Shown: one piece after another, positions 43,386 through 55,519 of the stretch
Layout of the letters: every line of letters begins with the position of its first letter
Position numbering within the stretch: the stretch's first letter is position 1
Assembly: GCF_905147365.1 (NCBI RefSeq)
Contig: NC_056413.1
Location: forward strand, 2,744,501-2,808,500
Source: Aricia agestis
Taxonomy: Eukaryota; Arthropoda; Insecta; Lepidoptera; Lycaenidae
Reading direction: 5' to 3'
Length of the DNA stretch: 64,000 nucleotides
Program-made: the position numbers and the translations under genes
The notes under the pieces: generated by a model
Databases searched by the model: none
Told to the model about the DNA's origin: nothing
Seen by the model: only the letters and a program-made list of their open reading frames with translations

Positions 43386-44571
43386 CAGGGCGATTGAAGC
43401 GAGCCCTAATATACAGCTAGTTTACTGTATACACCACAATCTGAATTTTGAGCACTTTTGTGGTACACTTTACGGATAAAATATCACACCTTTTGATTTG
43501 TGCTTTATCGTAGAATTTTTTATTTATATGTAGATGTGTTATCATTAGTTTGTCTATATGTGTCGACGCGAGCCCTCACAAGGCTCGGTTTTTAGCTAGT
43601 AATATTTTGTCTCAAGAGTCAAGACTGTATAATAATAATATTATGTCGACGTCGCCTCTCGTATCTCAAGCGATAACCCTAATAATTACACGGTACTATT
43701 TACAAGGCGCCTCACGGCCTCACAGTAATAATTGTCCTGCTGTAATTTTGCCCTATGTCAAACATGACTGCAGTTAAAGGAATAAAATAATCTTTATGTG
43801 GTGTAGATTAGAATCATAATCGCTAATCATTTCGCACGCAAGTGTCGGTCATCCACATGAATACCGGTTTTGATAGAAAAGTGTTTTTGTAAGCGGCGAC
43901 CACATCCGACAGATATAAAGGACTTTGTCCCACTTTCCAATTATGTAATGTAATTAAATCCTTGCCGACACGAAAGGTGTAATAAATTTAAAATATATTG
44001 TCCATATCCGCAGAGCTATGAATGTTCATTAAGTAATTAACTTTTTTATTGCGTTCCCGTAAAAGTGGAGCGCTGATAATGCTCAAAAGGTAAATTATTA
44101 GTAATACATATTCTCCCTTACTAATAAACGTTGTATAAGCTTTGAATAGTTATACAGTGTTTTGTCTTCTTCAATCCAATTAAAAATGTCACTTGTGTGA
44201 CAGGAACAAAACACTGTATAACTATTCAAAGCTTATGCAACGTTTATTAGTAAGGGGGTTAGTAAAGTAAAGTAAAGAGATTAAATGAATTTTTATAATA
44301 AATAAAATACCTATAATTAATAATTATTATCAGGGCGAGTGAAGCGAGACCTAGTAAATATATATCCCACAACCTGTACATTTAGTGGTACACAAAACTA
44401 TCAGGCTTATTGATTTGTACTTTAACATAGTAATTTTTATTTGTATGTAGATATTGTGTTATCATCACTCATCAGTCAGTCAAGGTTTTTTATAATATGA
44501 AGAATGTGCCATCATCAGTCAGTCAAGTTGTGACGACACGAGCCCTCAGAAAGCTCGGCTTTTAGCTAGTT
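43386..44571 (+). repeat. Two direct copies of repeat family J flanking a MITE
   Basis: Copies at about 43386-43600 and 44331-44571 both start 'cagggcga(t/g)tgaagcgag' and end 'gctcggtttttagctagt' or close to it. Between them, 44115-44257 is a MITE with 50-bp arms 'cccttactaataaacgttg...tacagtgttttgt'. Confidence 0.7.
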
Positions 44572-44993
44572 ATCTTATAATATCTGAGGCAGAATAATAC
44601 GACGTTTGAGTTTTAGGTATGTATACGTACCTATTTACCTACGTACAAGGAAATGTCTTTCGCAAATCATATTTTGTTAACTATTTGCATAATATAATCT
44701 CATCTGATTCCTATGAAAACGACGATTTAAATTTTAAACCTACTGTACGTATGCAAAGTATTTAAAACTACTTGTCCGTAGTCCTGAGGTAATCGTGGAT
44801 GTCCTAGTATCGACTGAGGCGCACTGCGGCAAAGTCAGCTCAAACATAGTACAGGCACTTACTAAATAAATAAACTTACTTGTTACAACTTACTTACAAT
44901 GTTTCGATTATTCTATAATAATAATTATAATAGACTTTATAAACAAACTTAATTACATAAGACCTACTTATTCTTTTACTGATAAAAATAATA

Positions 44994-45272
44994 TTATATT
45001 CCTCCTCCTCGCGTCGTGTTCCTCATTGCTGAGGGTCGTGATTCCCCTTTTGAGTGACGTGAAGTGACGACCACGTTACGCCATCTGTGGCGATCCTTGG
45101 CAGAATGGGGAGCATCATGGAGGCCGGTATCTAGAGTTGTGCGCACTTGGTCAGACTCAGACCATCTAATAGGGCTTCGGCCTCTTAGGCGGCGACCGTC
45201 AAATTTGCCTGTAACCACAAGCTGTTCGTGGTTATGGCCACCCTTTCTTGCGATGTGACCAAAGAAATCCAA
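44994..45272 (-). pseudogene. 3' fragment of an RTE/BovB-like or related LINE
   Basis: Minus-strand frame with 'MDFFGHIARKGGHNHEQLVV', 'GKFDGRRLRGRSPIRWSE' and 'DRHRWRNVV', the usual C-terminus of such polymerases. A 37-bp piece of it is repeated at 45320-45357. Confidence 0.75.
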
Positions 45273-45654
45273 AACTCTACGTCAAATCGACAACAGTCTT
45301 GTCAGTCTTTAAGTCACCATCTAATAGGGCTTCGGCCTCTTGGGCGGCGACCGTCAAAGCACAAGGGGCATTTTTGTATGGAAGCCGTAACTTACTAAAC
45401 TAACTTCAACCATAAATAAAAGAGTACAATTCGTGTGTATAGGCTTGTCAATCAAAATCTCCTAGTGTGTGTATTGTAGTGTGTGTAATTTTTTATTTGT
45501 TAAAAAAATGTATGATAAAGGCATAATTTCAAAATAATATTAGCTCGATGCACTCCTTCACCATATGTATAAACTATAACCGTGCAAAATTTCAATCACC
45601 TACGTTTCCGCATTTTTCTTCAAAAGAGATCGAAAGTTTTTGCCTACTCAAAAC

Positions 45655-47275
45655 CATTTAGCTTTGGAAAAGGCGTCAGGCAAGGTAGCATTCTGTCACC
45701 AATACTCTTTAACCGTTTCCGTGCGGATGTCACCGATAGGCATCATGGGTAGCTTTTCTGTATGGCGGGTGACGCCCGAGAGGAGATAAAATGTTTACCT
45801 GTAAAACTATGATGAAATCACATTTTTCAGAGGTTTCCCCTCAATGAAAGTGGCTTATTTGTCACGTGTTTTACGTGTACAGTGTTAGTTTTAGGATATT
45901 GCATAAAAACTTACACTTCAAGAGTCCTAAACATTTTATAAATATATAACGCCAACACCAGCAAAATCTCACATCAACATAATTTATTCTTATAACTAAC
46001 TAGCAGCCCGCCCCTGCTTCGCACGGGTATGAAACAAATATTTCTAAAGTTGGTGGTGTTATTAACCCGGCGAGAGTGTGGTAAGATGGTAGTCTTAGTG
46101 TCTACCCACTAAAACATTGTGGGTGCTCCGCTTTCACTTCACTGTCGAGTAAAAGAGTTTTCAATGCGAACTACCCTGCCAAAATGAACCTTTATTCAAA
46201 TGGATGTATTTGGATAATCCACGAATAATAAAAACTAAGGAAACGTAACTCCTATACTTCAAGGGTTTGAATTTGGTTCCTTTCCGCACACTAAAATATG
46301 ACAATAGCTATGAAACACTAACGCTCAAATTTACGAAAAAAAGCCGTTTACAATAATTATTGTCACTTGTATAATTACACAAAATTATGCATGTATTTCG
46401 GGTCTCTTTTTGCATAAAGTATGCATGTATTCTGGTTTCTTTTTGTAGCTCGCGGAACAATTTTTTTGACGCAGTTACTCTTTCTTAGTTTTTATCATTT
46501 GTAGAATACATCATTTCATTTTTTGATTTGATTTGTTGAATTCAGATATTTCATTCAAAAACTACCACTTAAACAACGTTTATTTGTTTATAAAATGCTA
46601 TAAAAAGTAGATACATTTTTTTGGCGTTATACATGACTAGCATGTAATATCCCGTTCTACAATAAAACGAAAATAAATTGATTGTTGACAACACCTGATA
46701 AAAATAAGTTACTTACCTTCAATTTCTGTTTGTACACGTAAATAATCACTTTTAAATACTTGAAATGAACTATAATTCCGTTCACGTTCGCTTTTGGGTC
46801 GCTACTAAAAGAAAAACAATTGGAAACAGAGGAAACAGCGATAGATTACAATCCCTGGCGGGTGGCGCCCGAGAGGAGATATCAAAGTTCCTGGCGGTAG
46901 GCGCCTCAGAGGAGATATGAAATATTTGTTCGCAGCCAGGCGCGTAAACGCCTACGGAGAGTACGTCATCTATATAGATGACGTACTCTCCGTAGGCGTA
47001 GGTCTTGTTAACCCTAATAACGCCTTTGTTACTCTTTTACAGTGCCTGAATAAGAGCGATGAGGTGGTGCGGCACGCCAGGTTCTTTCAGAACCCTCCAC
47101 AAGTCAGACCATACAACACAATCGAAATCCTTGCTGTAATCAATGAAACACAAGATAAGTACTATTAAACTTGTATGACTTCTCAATAAGCTGTCTGATG
47201 TTTAAACTTTGCTCGCGAGTAGGTATCCTTGCCTTTCACGAAGCCCGCTTGTTCTTTTGAAATCTGCAAAAAAGT
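45655..47275. pseudogene. Rearranged RTE-like reverse transcriptase remnants
   Basis: The plus strand at 45655-45712 encodes 'GKGVRQGSILSPILFN', then about 1.23 kb of unrelated DNA starts at a TTAA. The plus strand resumes with 'AYGEYVI' at 46950, where a perfect palindrome (46948-46999) turns the reading round. From there the minus strand up to 47275 encodes 'VLKEPGVPHHLIALIQALYK' preceded by a KAFDCVVW-like box with stops. The parts belong to one family but are out of order. Confidence 0.65.
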
Positions 47276-47295
47276 CAAGAAAATGGCAAATTCTA

Positions 47296-47503
47296 TCCAT
47301 ACTAATATTATAAATGCGAAAGTGTGTCTGTCTGTCTGTCGTTTACCTCTTTACACTCAAACCGCTGAACCGATTTTGCTGAAATTTGGCATGGAGATAC
47401 TTTGAGTCTCGGGAAAGGACATAAGATACTTTTTGTCCCAAAAAAATGTACGGTACGACATGAACGAGTTTTGGCGCAACGGAGTTGCGGGCGTCATCTA
47501 GTT
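47296..47503 (+). repeat. Family A repeat
   Basis: 'actaatattataaatgcgaa' to 'gagttgcgggcgtcatctag'. Confidence 0.8.
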
Positions 47504-47543
47504 ATTTATAGTGACGTGAAGCACCTTGCTAGCATGACAATCT

Positions 47544-48958
47544 ACACTACTATTATAAAGAGGAAAGATTTGATTTTTTGTTTGTTTGTTTGTTTGAGTC
47601 GAATAGGCTCCGAAACTACTGGACCGATTTGAAAAATTCTTTTACCATTGGAATCCTGCATTATTTCTGCTGAACATAGGCTAATTTTTATTTTGGAAAA
47701 ATATAAGGTTCCGTAAGATATTTGGGATTTTCGGACGCAAGGTTTAAAAAATCAACCAGAAAAGTTACTTATTTTGCGTACGCTGCCTAAACTATAAAAG
47801 ATAGAGGCATAAAATGTTCTAAGTAATTATAGATCTTTTAAATATCTACAAAAAAGTCCGCGACACACTATACCTATCTATGTTGAGTGAGGCACAATAA
47901 CCATTTTTTTATTAAAAAATCTAGAATTTTTTTTGGACTATATTTAAATGCGTTTATTTAAATCATGCTATTGACCCTTATCAAAATAAATTATTTCATC
48001 ACTAAGTACAGTTAATGTAGATAATATTCGGTCTTTGAATGATTAAAATTGGACGTTTGGTTTTAATGTTATGGCGAAATTAAAATATTACGATTTCTGC
48101 TGCACGTTGCGAATTGGGCGTCAAGGCGCGATGCGCGGGTGTGCGTGCGGTAGGGGAGAGATTTAATTAACAGTGCCACAGACTCGCCCGGAGAGTCCAC
48201 GTAAATATTACCTCGATCGTGGGAATCGCAGACACAATAGATTTTCAATAGTTATGCGACAGCCGGGTGCTGCTTTATTGATTTGATATAGACTATCGTG
48301 CTTCATTATTATAATCCTAATTTCAAAAAAGCTTTAAAAGTTATGACTACGAAAGTAATATTTTTAGAACTTTTTAAAATAAGTTTTGAATGACTATTAT
48401 TTTTGATTGCTATTATAATTAATTAATTTCTTTAACTATAAATCTCCAATAGCGGCAGCCGGCTGCCAGCATAACAATTGAAGATCTATTGTGTCTGCGA
48501 TACCCACAATGCGGATGTACGATGGAAGTATTAATGCATATTTTTTAATCCACAACCATCCAATTTCTGCTGAATATAGGCTATATTTAATGAGAGAAAA
48601 AAGGGAACCGTATTAAGTGTTAATAATTGTGTGAAAAATCTACCAAAATATTCCTTCTTGCTTATGCTTTATAAATTATAGACTATACTTACTTATCGCA
48701 AAGTGATGTACTATAGTCTTATAGTTCTGCAGATAAGGATAAAATAATCAAACATAACACTTAAAATATAAAAATATAAAAAAAAATACAATAAAAATGT
48801 GTTATATGTATATAATAATTATAATATAGTAGTTGCAGGCTAAATAATGTAAACTATTTTTATGTTCTGCTTAACTTAAAGATTGACTACCTTTATTTAA
48901 AAAAAATAATTTAAAAACCAATGTCCACCCGTGCGAAGCCGGGCCGGGCCGCTAGTAT
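47544..48958 (+). repeat. Degenerate non-autonomous retroposon, interrupted
   Basis: Starts 'ctactattataaagaggaaa', with (tttg)n after it, and ends 'cgtgcgaagccgggccgggc'. A segment framed by 'cgcagacacaatagattttc' and 'gaagatctattgtgtctgcg' (about 48225-48505) looks inserted. A related head is at 50140-50210. Confidence 0.5.
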
Positions 48959-49000
48959 ATAATAATATAGTAGCACAATAGACATAACTACCAGTACCTA

Positions 49001-49512
49001 CTTCGACTGCTAAGAGACGGACGTGTATTAATACCTGTCCCCTCTTTCGGGTTTCGCCAGGATAAGTTAAGGGCTGGCGCGCTGGCTGATACAATTTATT
49101 TTTAAAATGAAGATTTTGAAATTGAATTCTCAGTACTTCGACTGCTAAGAGACGGACGTGTATTAATACCTGTCATTTCTTTCGGGTTTCGCCAGGATTA
49201 GTTATGGACCTGGATCCCAGAAAAATAAGACATAACTTACTCTCTGATGGATGAAACCATAGGTTATTAGTAGTGCCTAGTGTACTTAGAATACCTGCGA
49301 ATTTGTGTAGCTCTAAGTGTGACACCTGGTCAGGTACCAGGCACCAAAGTGGACTAAAAATGAGTCTAAGTACACGAGGCACTACTAATAACCTATGGTT
49401 TCATCCATCAGAGAGTAAGTTATGTCTTATCCTTCTGGGATCCAGGTCTATTAAGGGCTGGCGCACTGGCTAATATAATTTATTTTTAAAATGAAGATTT
49501 TGAAATTGAATT
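49001..49512 (+). repeat. Tandem duplication of about 130 bp, second copy split by a MITE
   Basis: 'cttcgactgctaagagacgg...ttgaaattgaattct' occurs at 49001-49132 and again from 49134. In the second copy a 246-bp palindromic element (49205-49450) separates 'cgccaggatta' from 'aagggctggc'. Confidence 0.75.
49205..49450. mobile_element. PIF/Harbinger-like MITE with TTA target duplication
   Basis: Arms of about 90-100 bp, 'tggacctggatcccagaaaa...' against 'ttctgggatccaggtcta'. TTA on both sides (49202-49204, 49451-49453). The uninterrupted sister copy shows the empty site. Confidence 0.78.
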
Positions 49513-50712
49513 CTGACAGTTTTGTTTGCACATGCCAAAATTAAAAACCCTAGTGACGACTTTTGTCATAATGACCTCCATTATACAAGTACGCTGGACT
49601 GATGATACCCTTTGAAATGACAGCTATTTTTGTGCCTATTTGAAGCGAATCCGCTCCCCCATTATTAGTGATAGGAACTAAATTTGACGTAAAAATGACG
49701 TTTGAAAGTCGCCATCATGTCGCCATATTGGCGCTGATAGCAACAAAACTGAAGATAAGCTTCTAACCTACGAATAATAAAAACTAAGGAAAAGTAACTC
49801 CGTCAAAAAACATACTCCACAATACTTGTCAAAAAAGTGTACCTTAGGTACACATTTCAATACATTTGCAATATTTAGGTGACCTTGAGCGGTACTAGGC
49901 TGATGTTACATGACAGATCAAAAGGAACCAAATTTAAAACGGTAATAGTATGGGAGTTACGATTCCTTAGTTTTTATTATTCGTAGCTTCTAACGAAAAC
50001 TTTGTTGTATTGTATGTTCTAATTTCATTTCTAATATTATCAAAGTAGTGCTACAGTGTATCGTATTAAAGCTGAACAAAGCTGAATAAGTGTTCTGTGT
50101 GATTAGACCCTAACTAATGTCATCATATTATATTATAAAACGGAAGAGTTTGTTTGTTTGAACGCTCTAATCTCAGGAACTGCTGGTCCAATTTGAACAA
50201 TTGTTTCAGTGTTAGACAGCGCATTTTATATATATTTTATCATGCTGAGACTAATAGGAGCTAAGAAATAGAGGAAAATGTGGAAAAAGCGGCGGAATGT
50301 ATAACGTGAAGGATTATATAGGCTATTTTTTGTGGACCAATTTGTCTGTGTAATTAGATATTTACGTGGTAGAAGCCGCGCGGAAAGTCTAGTAATAATA
50401 TAAAAGTTCCTTATTTATTTATGGATCTAGCAAGCTAATTTTTATCGATTTACTTTATCTCATTTGATTTTCGCCATTTTGGCGCTGATTGCAGAAGTGC
50501 GAGGGAAATTACCTAATTGGATAATGCGATCCATAAATAAATATGGAACGTTTGAATACATTTTTTATTGGGGTGGAGTAGGTAAGGTATTTATAAATAA
50601 TAAAATTATATGTGCGATACTTTAACATTATATTTTATTAGTTACCGTTACACAGTTACAGTCTGTCAAGAAAGAGTAGATGCTGAAATAAATTTTCCAA
50701 ACATAATCACGA

Positions 50713-51190
50713 TCAAATGGTAGTTTCGCGCCTTGTATTTTCACAGAGAACGTTTGTACACTTCAAATAGTAACGGCAAGCGGTAGTAGCAATTTTCGGA
50801 TGCCAACCAGGCTTTTTAATTTTTTTCAACCATAATTCCAGTCTTTCTTCGTCAGACGGAAACCTGTCAATTATTTTAAGAGCATAATATGTATTTGATA
50901 ATAAAAATCGGTTATCGGAGATTTCAATACAATTATTATAGATATCGATAAGTTTTATCGACAGAAAACTGCAGCACTATTGAATTTTATTGTTTATCAA
51001 AAATCGGTAAAACAAAGGTAAATATGTGGTGAATACGGTATAATAAGATTAGTGCCACATTTTTAAGTGCCTATAATATTATCAATAAAAGTTTAATATC
51101 GTAGAAATGAGCTGCTAAAATCACTTACTTGTGAAATGTGACCCCACATCCCTTTTTGTACCGTGTTTTACATAACATACACCCTTTCAT
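50713..51190 (-). CDS. Small two-exon THAP-zinc-finger-like gene (possibly degenerate)
   Basis: Exon 1 (51190-51129) starts at an ATG preceded in frame by a stop and ends at a strong donor (gtaagtga). Exon 2 (50863-50713) follows an 'aattgacag' acceptor; the phases (2 + 1 nt) match, giving 70 residues. Exon 1 has CMLCKTRYKKGCGVTFHK and exon 2 opens FPSDEERLELWLKKIKKPGW. These fit the N-terminal two-thirds of a THAP DNA-binding domain, including the C-x2-C pair, the FHKFP core and the invariant Trp. In the last motif the Cys is present but the zinc-binding His position is a Tyr, and no AVPT box follows. An AATAAA lies at 50640-50635. It could be a true small gene, a truncated THAP gene or a transposase remnant. 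THAP origin is well supported, function is not. Confidence 0.6.
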
Positions 51191-51239
51191 AGTTTAACTA
51201 TGAACTACCACCACTTATATAATATATTATATAAGTGCT

Positions 51240-51568
51240 AACGCCTCCGTGGTCTAGTGGTTAGAGCGTCGCTCCGTCGTCGACTCCGGAGGTCGTGGGT
51301 TCGAATCCCGCGTTGGAAACGTGTTATTTCCAAGTTTGGTTAGGACAATGCAGGCTGATCACCTGATTGTCTGACAAGTAAGATGATCCATGCGTCGGAT
51401 GGGCATGTAAAAAGTCGGTCCTGCGCCTGATCTCTCGCCAGTCGTGTCGGTCTTCCGTCCCACTGGGTTATGAGAGTAAAGGAATAGAGAGTGCTCTTGT
51501 GTACTGCGCACACACTTGGGCACTATAAGGCACAAACCGGCCACCGTCACAGAAACCGGTGTTGGGAG
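51240..51568 (+). mobile_element. tRNA-headed SINE, copy 2, followed by (TA)n
   Basis: A box 'tggtctagtggttagagc' and B box 'gggttcgaatcccgc', then a non-tRNA body ('aatgcaggctgatcacctga', 'cttccgtcccactgggttat'). A pure TA repeat of about 62 bp fills 51572-51633. Copy 1 is at 34625-34808. Confidence 0.8.
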
Positions 51569-51633
<65 letters not shown>

Positions 51634-51634
<1 letters not shown>

Positions 51635-52575
51635 GTCACGTCAAATTTAGTTCTCTGTCCTAATAATGGGGAAGCTGATTCCGCTTCAAATGGCACAAAA
51701 AAAAAGTGGGTATCATAGATCCAGCGTACTTGTAAAAGGAGATCAGTGTCTATGTCGGTATTATTCAATTTTTTGTCTTTTTCTGTCATGTCATGTGCCT
51801 TTTACAGTAATGTATGAGACATACAGACAAGCAGACTTTCTATAAGTCACTGTGAAATTATTTTAAAAGTAAGAGGTTTATGTAGTCTTTTTAACATTAT
51901 GCCTGCAAAATTAATTACGCTGCATCTTCAACGTTTATTTGCAACGTCAATGTTACATAATATTATTTAAGTAAGTATTATTTTTGCAATAAAAAAAAAT
52001 GTTTACGACTGTACACTTAATGTAAATAAATTAACCTATATTCGTTTCTGGCCGTGATTCTTGCATTAATTAGTAAGGGCTAGCGCTCAATTGAGACTCA
52101 TAAAAATAAAGACAGTGTTTAGACAAACACAATATGAAGATGCACATACATAGGTATAATTATTAATTACATAAGTACTAATATTAAGTATGTATGTATG
52201 CAACAGTTTCTTAGGTCTCTCGCATACTTGGAATCAGACTATTGCAAAACAAATGTGTTTTTGTTTGTACCTATATTCTTCATAACATGCAAGACAAATA
52301 AAATCTGCCCTGTCGAGTCTCTATCTAGACTCTAGGAGTCTAGAGTCTAGAGAGGGCTCGCCCTATATGATTACGTGGTAATAATTATTATGTCAGCTCA
52401 GTAAAATCTGCTGGACAAGCTCTGTGCTAATTGTTTGCTAATCGTTGCTGTTTAGAGGTTATCACCATTGTTTCAATTGAGGTGAATCTATTGTTGTCCA
52501 GTCAATTTGTTGCTTATGGCGATTAAAGTAAGCATAAAAAATAATAGTTTAAAAATAATTAAAAAAACATCCTTT
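51634..52575. other. AT-rich spacer
   Basis: No gene or clear repeat recognised, apart from short 'tctagactctaggagtctag' self-complementary motifs near 52320. Confidence 0.45.
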
Positions 52576-53411
52576 TAAGGGTTCCGTAGTCAACAAGGAA
52601 CCCTTATAGTTTCGGTCTGTCCGTCCGTCCGTCTGTCTGCCCGTCTGTCTGTCCGTCCGTCTGTCCGTCCGTCCGTCCGTCTGTCTGTCCGCAGTTTTGC
52701 TCAGAGACTATAGGACCTACAAAGCTGTAATTTGGCATGAATGCACATATTAATTATGCAGACAAAATGGTACATGAAATCTTAAAAAAATATTTTTTTA
52801 TGGTACCTACCTTCCCTACAGTCTGTAACATCAAGTGGGAATGATTTCTTTTTTTCGCGTCCACCCCATCGTGTGGGGTTTCGTTAGATGGGTTTTTTAA
52901 AAATAATATGAGTATTCATAGATTATTTCCCGATTTAGGGATCCGTGACCGTTTGTGAAATATTAAGTATTAAAGTGGAAAAAATCATTAGAGTCGTGTC
53001 CCCCCTTCTACCAGCTAAACGGTTGCTTCTGGAAATGTGAAAAAACTCACGGGGGTACGAAATATGCTGAATTTAAAAGGAAAACTATCACGGCTAAGAA
53101 GACTTCTGAATAAGTTTTTTAAAATTGTCGATCAACTAAAAAAAATGTATTCGGCCAATGATATTGTACTTAAACAGATATGCTACGTCCATACTATTTT
53201 CACAACGCGCGCGGTAGTAACATATTATGTATCTGGTTTGAGTATTTCATCATTGTATTCGGCGAAGTATAAAGGAACTTTTCGTTCAAATTCCTTTGAA
53301 GTTTGAACGTATATGAGATGATGTTGTTACTTGTTAGTAGTGTAAAACACGTTATAAATGTACATTCATCAACCATACGAAAATTATCAAAAACTAGTGG
53401 TACTATGGAAC
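52576..53411 (+). repeat. Interspersed repeat family C, interrupted by the Gypsy element
   Basis: Begins 'agggttccgtagtcaacaag' with a (tccg/tctg)n tract at about 52617-52690. The right end 'gaaccctatattgcgcgtgg...gcactcggccgg' resumes at 61722-61765, after the retroelement. The insertion point is GAAC, duplicated. Confidence 0.75.
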
Positions 53412-53666
53412 TGTTACTTGGTGGGTCTTGAGAGACTTTTTAAAAAAAATCACTTTTATTAAAACTAGAATATTTATTTAAAAAACTTAATAATTATCTT
53501 AAGAGGAAACCTGCACCCGACGAAGGTCCAATTCGATCTGATCAAAAAATACGGAAAATGGAATAATAGAAACAGCAAAAGTTTGCAATTGCAATTCATG
53601 GAAATGCAACTGAAAACCTAAGCGTTTTTACTACACATACGTTGACATGTGACTTCCGATATAACA
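53412..53666 (-). repeat. 3' LTR of the Gypsy element
   Basis: 255 bp, matching 61467-61721 base for base as far as I can read. On the coding strand it contains two AATAAA signals in its second half. Just upstream (forward 53667-53675) is a run of seven G on the coding strand that probably serves as the polypurine primer. Confidence 0.93.
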
Positions 53667-53980
53667 GCCCCCCCGTTAAGATCGATCATCACATGTCAAA
53701 GTGATGAGAGATTGAAATAAAGTAATTTGAAAGTAATTTGAAAAACGCGGGAAATTGGACTTTCGTTTGGAGTATACAAGGAAGTAGCTAAATTATAAAC
53801 TATTTAATTAATGACATTTATTTAAAAATTAAAACTTTACTAACACACAATAAAAACACAAAATTATAAAAAGACACAAAAATTTTAATAAGAGATTATT
53901 ATAATATGTAATTATTATAGAAAATAATGTTTATCATTATTTATTCAATATTCAAATAAAATCATACAGTAATAAAATTG

Positions 53981-55439
53981 TTACATTTCATGATCCTTTA
54001 CAACATTAGTTATAACAACATTTCTTTTCAAAGGAGTCGGTGTGCTTACAAAATTTGTTTCTTCCAACATAGAATCATTCTTTACACTATTATTATCTTT
54101 AAATACTACAAGAGATGTTGGATGATCAGTGCGAGTCTTTGAATTATGACACTGATTAAAGATTTGAATACAACAAGGATTTTTCTGAGAAGTAATATTT
54201 TTGCGACATTTATATAAGAGATAAAATATGAATAATAAGCTACTAAATAAACTTAAAGACATGTAATAATTTCCATATGTATCAAAGTGAGATGGATTTT
54301 CTAAATTGTACAACTCATCTTCCATCGAACGAAGATGGATGCTGGCATGAAGTAAAGAATCAAGATTACCAATGTTCTTTAAATTAGAATGTGGAAGTTT
54401 AGAAAAAGTTTTATTAATTTTAGTTTGTTCACAACAATCGTCTAATAAAATGTTGAAATTGGAAATAACATTTGTTACGTTGCCGAGTGATGTTTCATCA
54501 ACTGCGGTGAACTGCAAAGTCTTATAAAATGCTTTACAATGTTTAGGTAAGGTCAGGATGCCAGTACCAAATAAAATTACATCTAAATTTACGTCAGACT
54601 TTTCGCAGGTAATATGAGATTTCCCTGGTTCTGATTGTACAAAGATCCAACGGTTAAAACTAAGCTTATGAAATACATCTATAGAACCATGAACAATTTT
54701 AGCTACACAAGAGTCTGGGAGTTTAGTAACCACTTCAGTTAATAACGTTGTTTCACACGTAGGATTGGCAACGACTGAGAACAAGTCGGCGAGCACACAC
54801 ACATAACACTTTTCACTTATTAATTTGCACTTGTCAATGTCCCTTAATAGTGAATAGAACATGCGATCACCTGTTACTGCTACATATGAGCTAGTCGGCT
54901 CTATTAGAATATAGGTGTCTGGTTTCAATATATATGGGACGGGTAATGGTATTATATTATAAAGATTATAGGTTTGAGGTAGGACTAAAGGAATGTGAAG
55001 GACGAAAATTATTTTATTTTGATGATAATAGCAAACTAATTTAAAAATATCGGTTAATTCCTGAGTATTTTGTAGCGTTAATGGTATAGGCAAATCATAA
55101 TGGCTAGGGAGTTTATTTCTATGTTTATCTAATTCGTTATATAACTGATAGGGACTGAGTACAGTCGGGTGTAAAATGTTAAGTTTTGCAAATAAAATAG
55201 CATTATTTATGTCGTCGATATCGAATGACGACGTAAGAGAATTACAAAATACGCTTAATTTTTCTAATAAAAATTCTACCTTATCTAGATTCGGTTGAAC
55301 ATGACTTATATCTAAATATGCTAAGACTTTCCAATCGTTATTAGTAAACTTAACATCTAAAAGCTTATCGAAATAGAGGCCCGGACTACTAATGATGGGC
55401 GATACGTAATCTGATATAGCTAGCGGCGACAGCGCGCAT
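53981..55439 (-). CDS. env: Gypsy env, main exon (F-protein-like membrane glycoprotein)
   Basis: An open frame of 486 codons begins at a splice acceptor (ttctatttcag, AG at 55441-55440), runs through 55439 and stops at 53981. It has no useful ATG near its start; the initiator and signal peptide come from a small upstream exon (61038-61007). The body resembles insect retroviral Env and baculovirus F: an 'LHPTVLSPYQL' box and 'FVLHIPLV...YNIIPLPVPY' in the ectodomain, many cysteines, then a hydrophobic anchor near the C-terminus ('SLSLFSSLLFIFYLLYK') and a short cytoplasmic tail. I see no basic furin-type site and no clear fusion peptide, and the N-terminal part is short for the family, so it may be fusion-defective. 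Env in related elements mediates entry; here that is not shown. Confidence 0.85.
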
Positions 55440-55519
55440 CTGAAATAGAACGAAAGGACTTATGTTACGATTATGTTATAGTTATTATATAGTTACTACT
55501 AACTTACTGACCTAGGACA

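Noticed and set aside
44994..45272. Functional 92-residue protein
   Set aside because: It is the C-terminal tail of a truncated LINE polymerase.
46960..46990. YIDD-like reverse transcriptase active site on the plus strand
   Set aside because: It is created by the centre of the palindrome; the flanking residues do not fit a polymerase palm.
34625..51320. Possible tRNA genes at 34625 and 51240
   Set aside because: A and B boxes are present but the ends do not pair into an acceptor stem and a non-tRNA body follows; they are SINE heads.
51491..51718. Protein with Ile-Tyr repeats
   Set aside because: Translation of a TA microsatellite.
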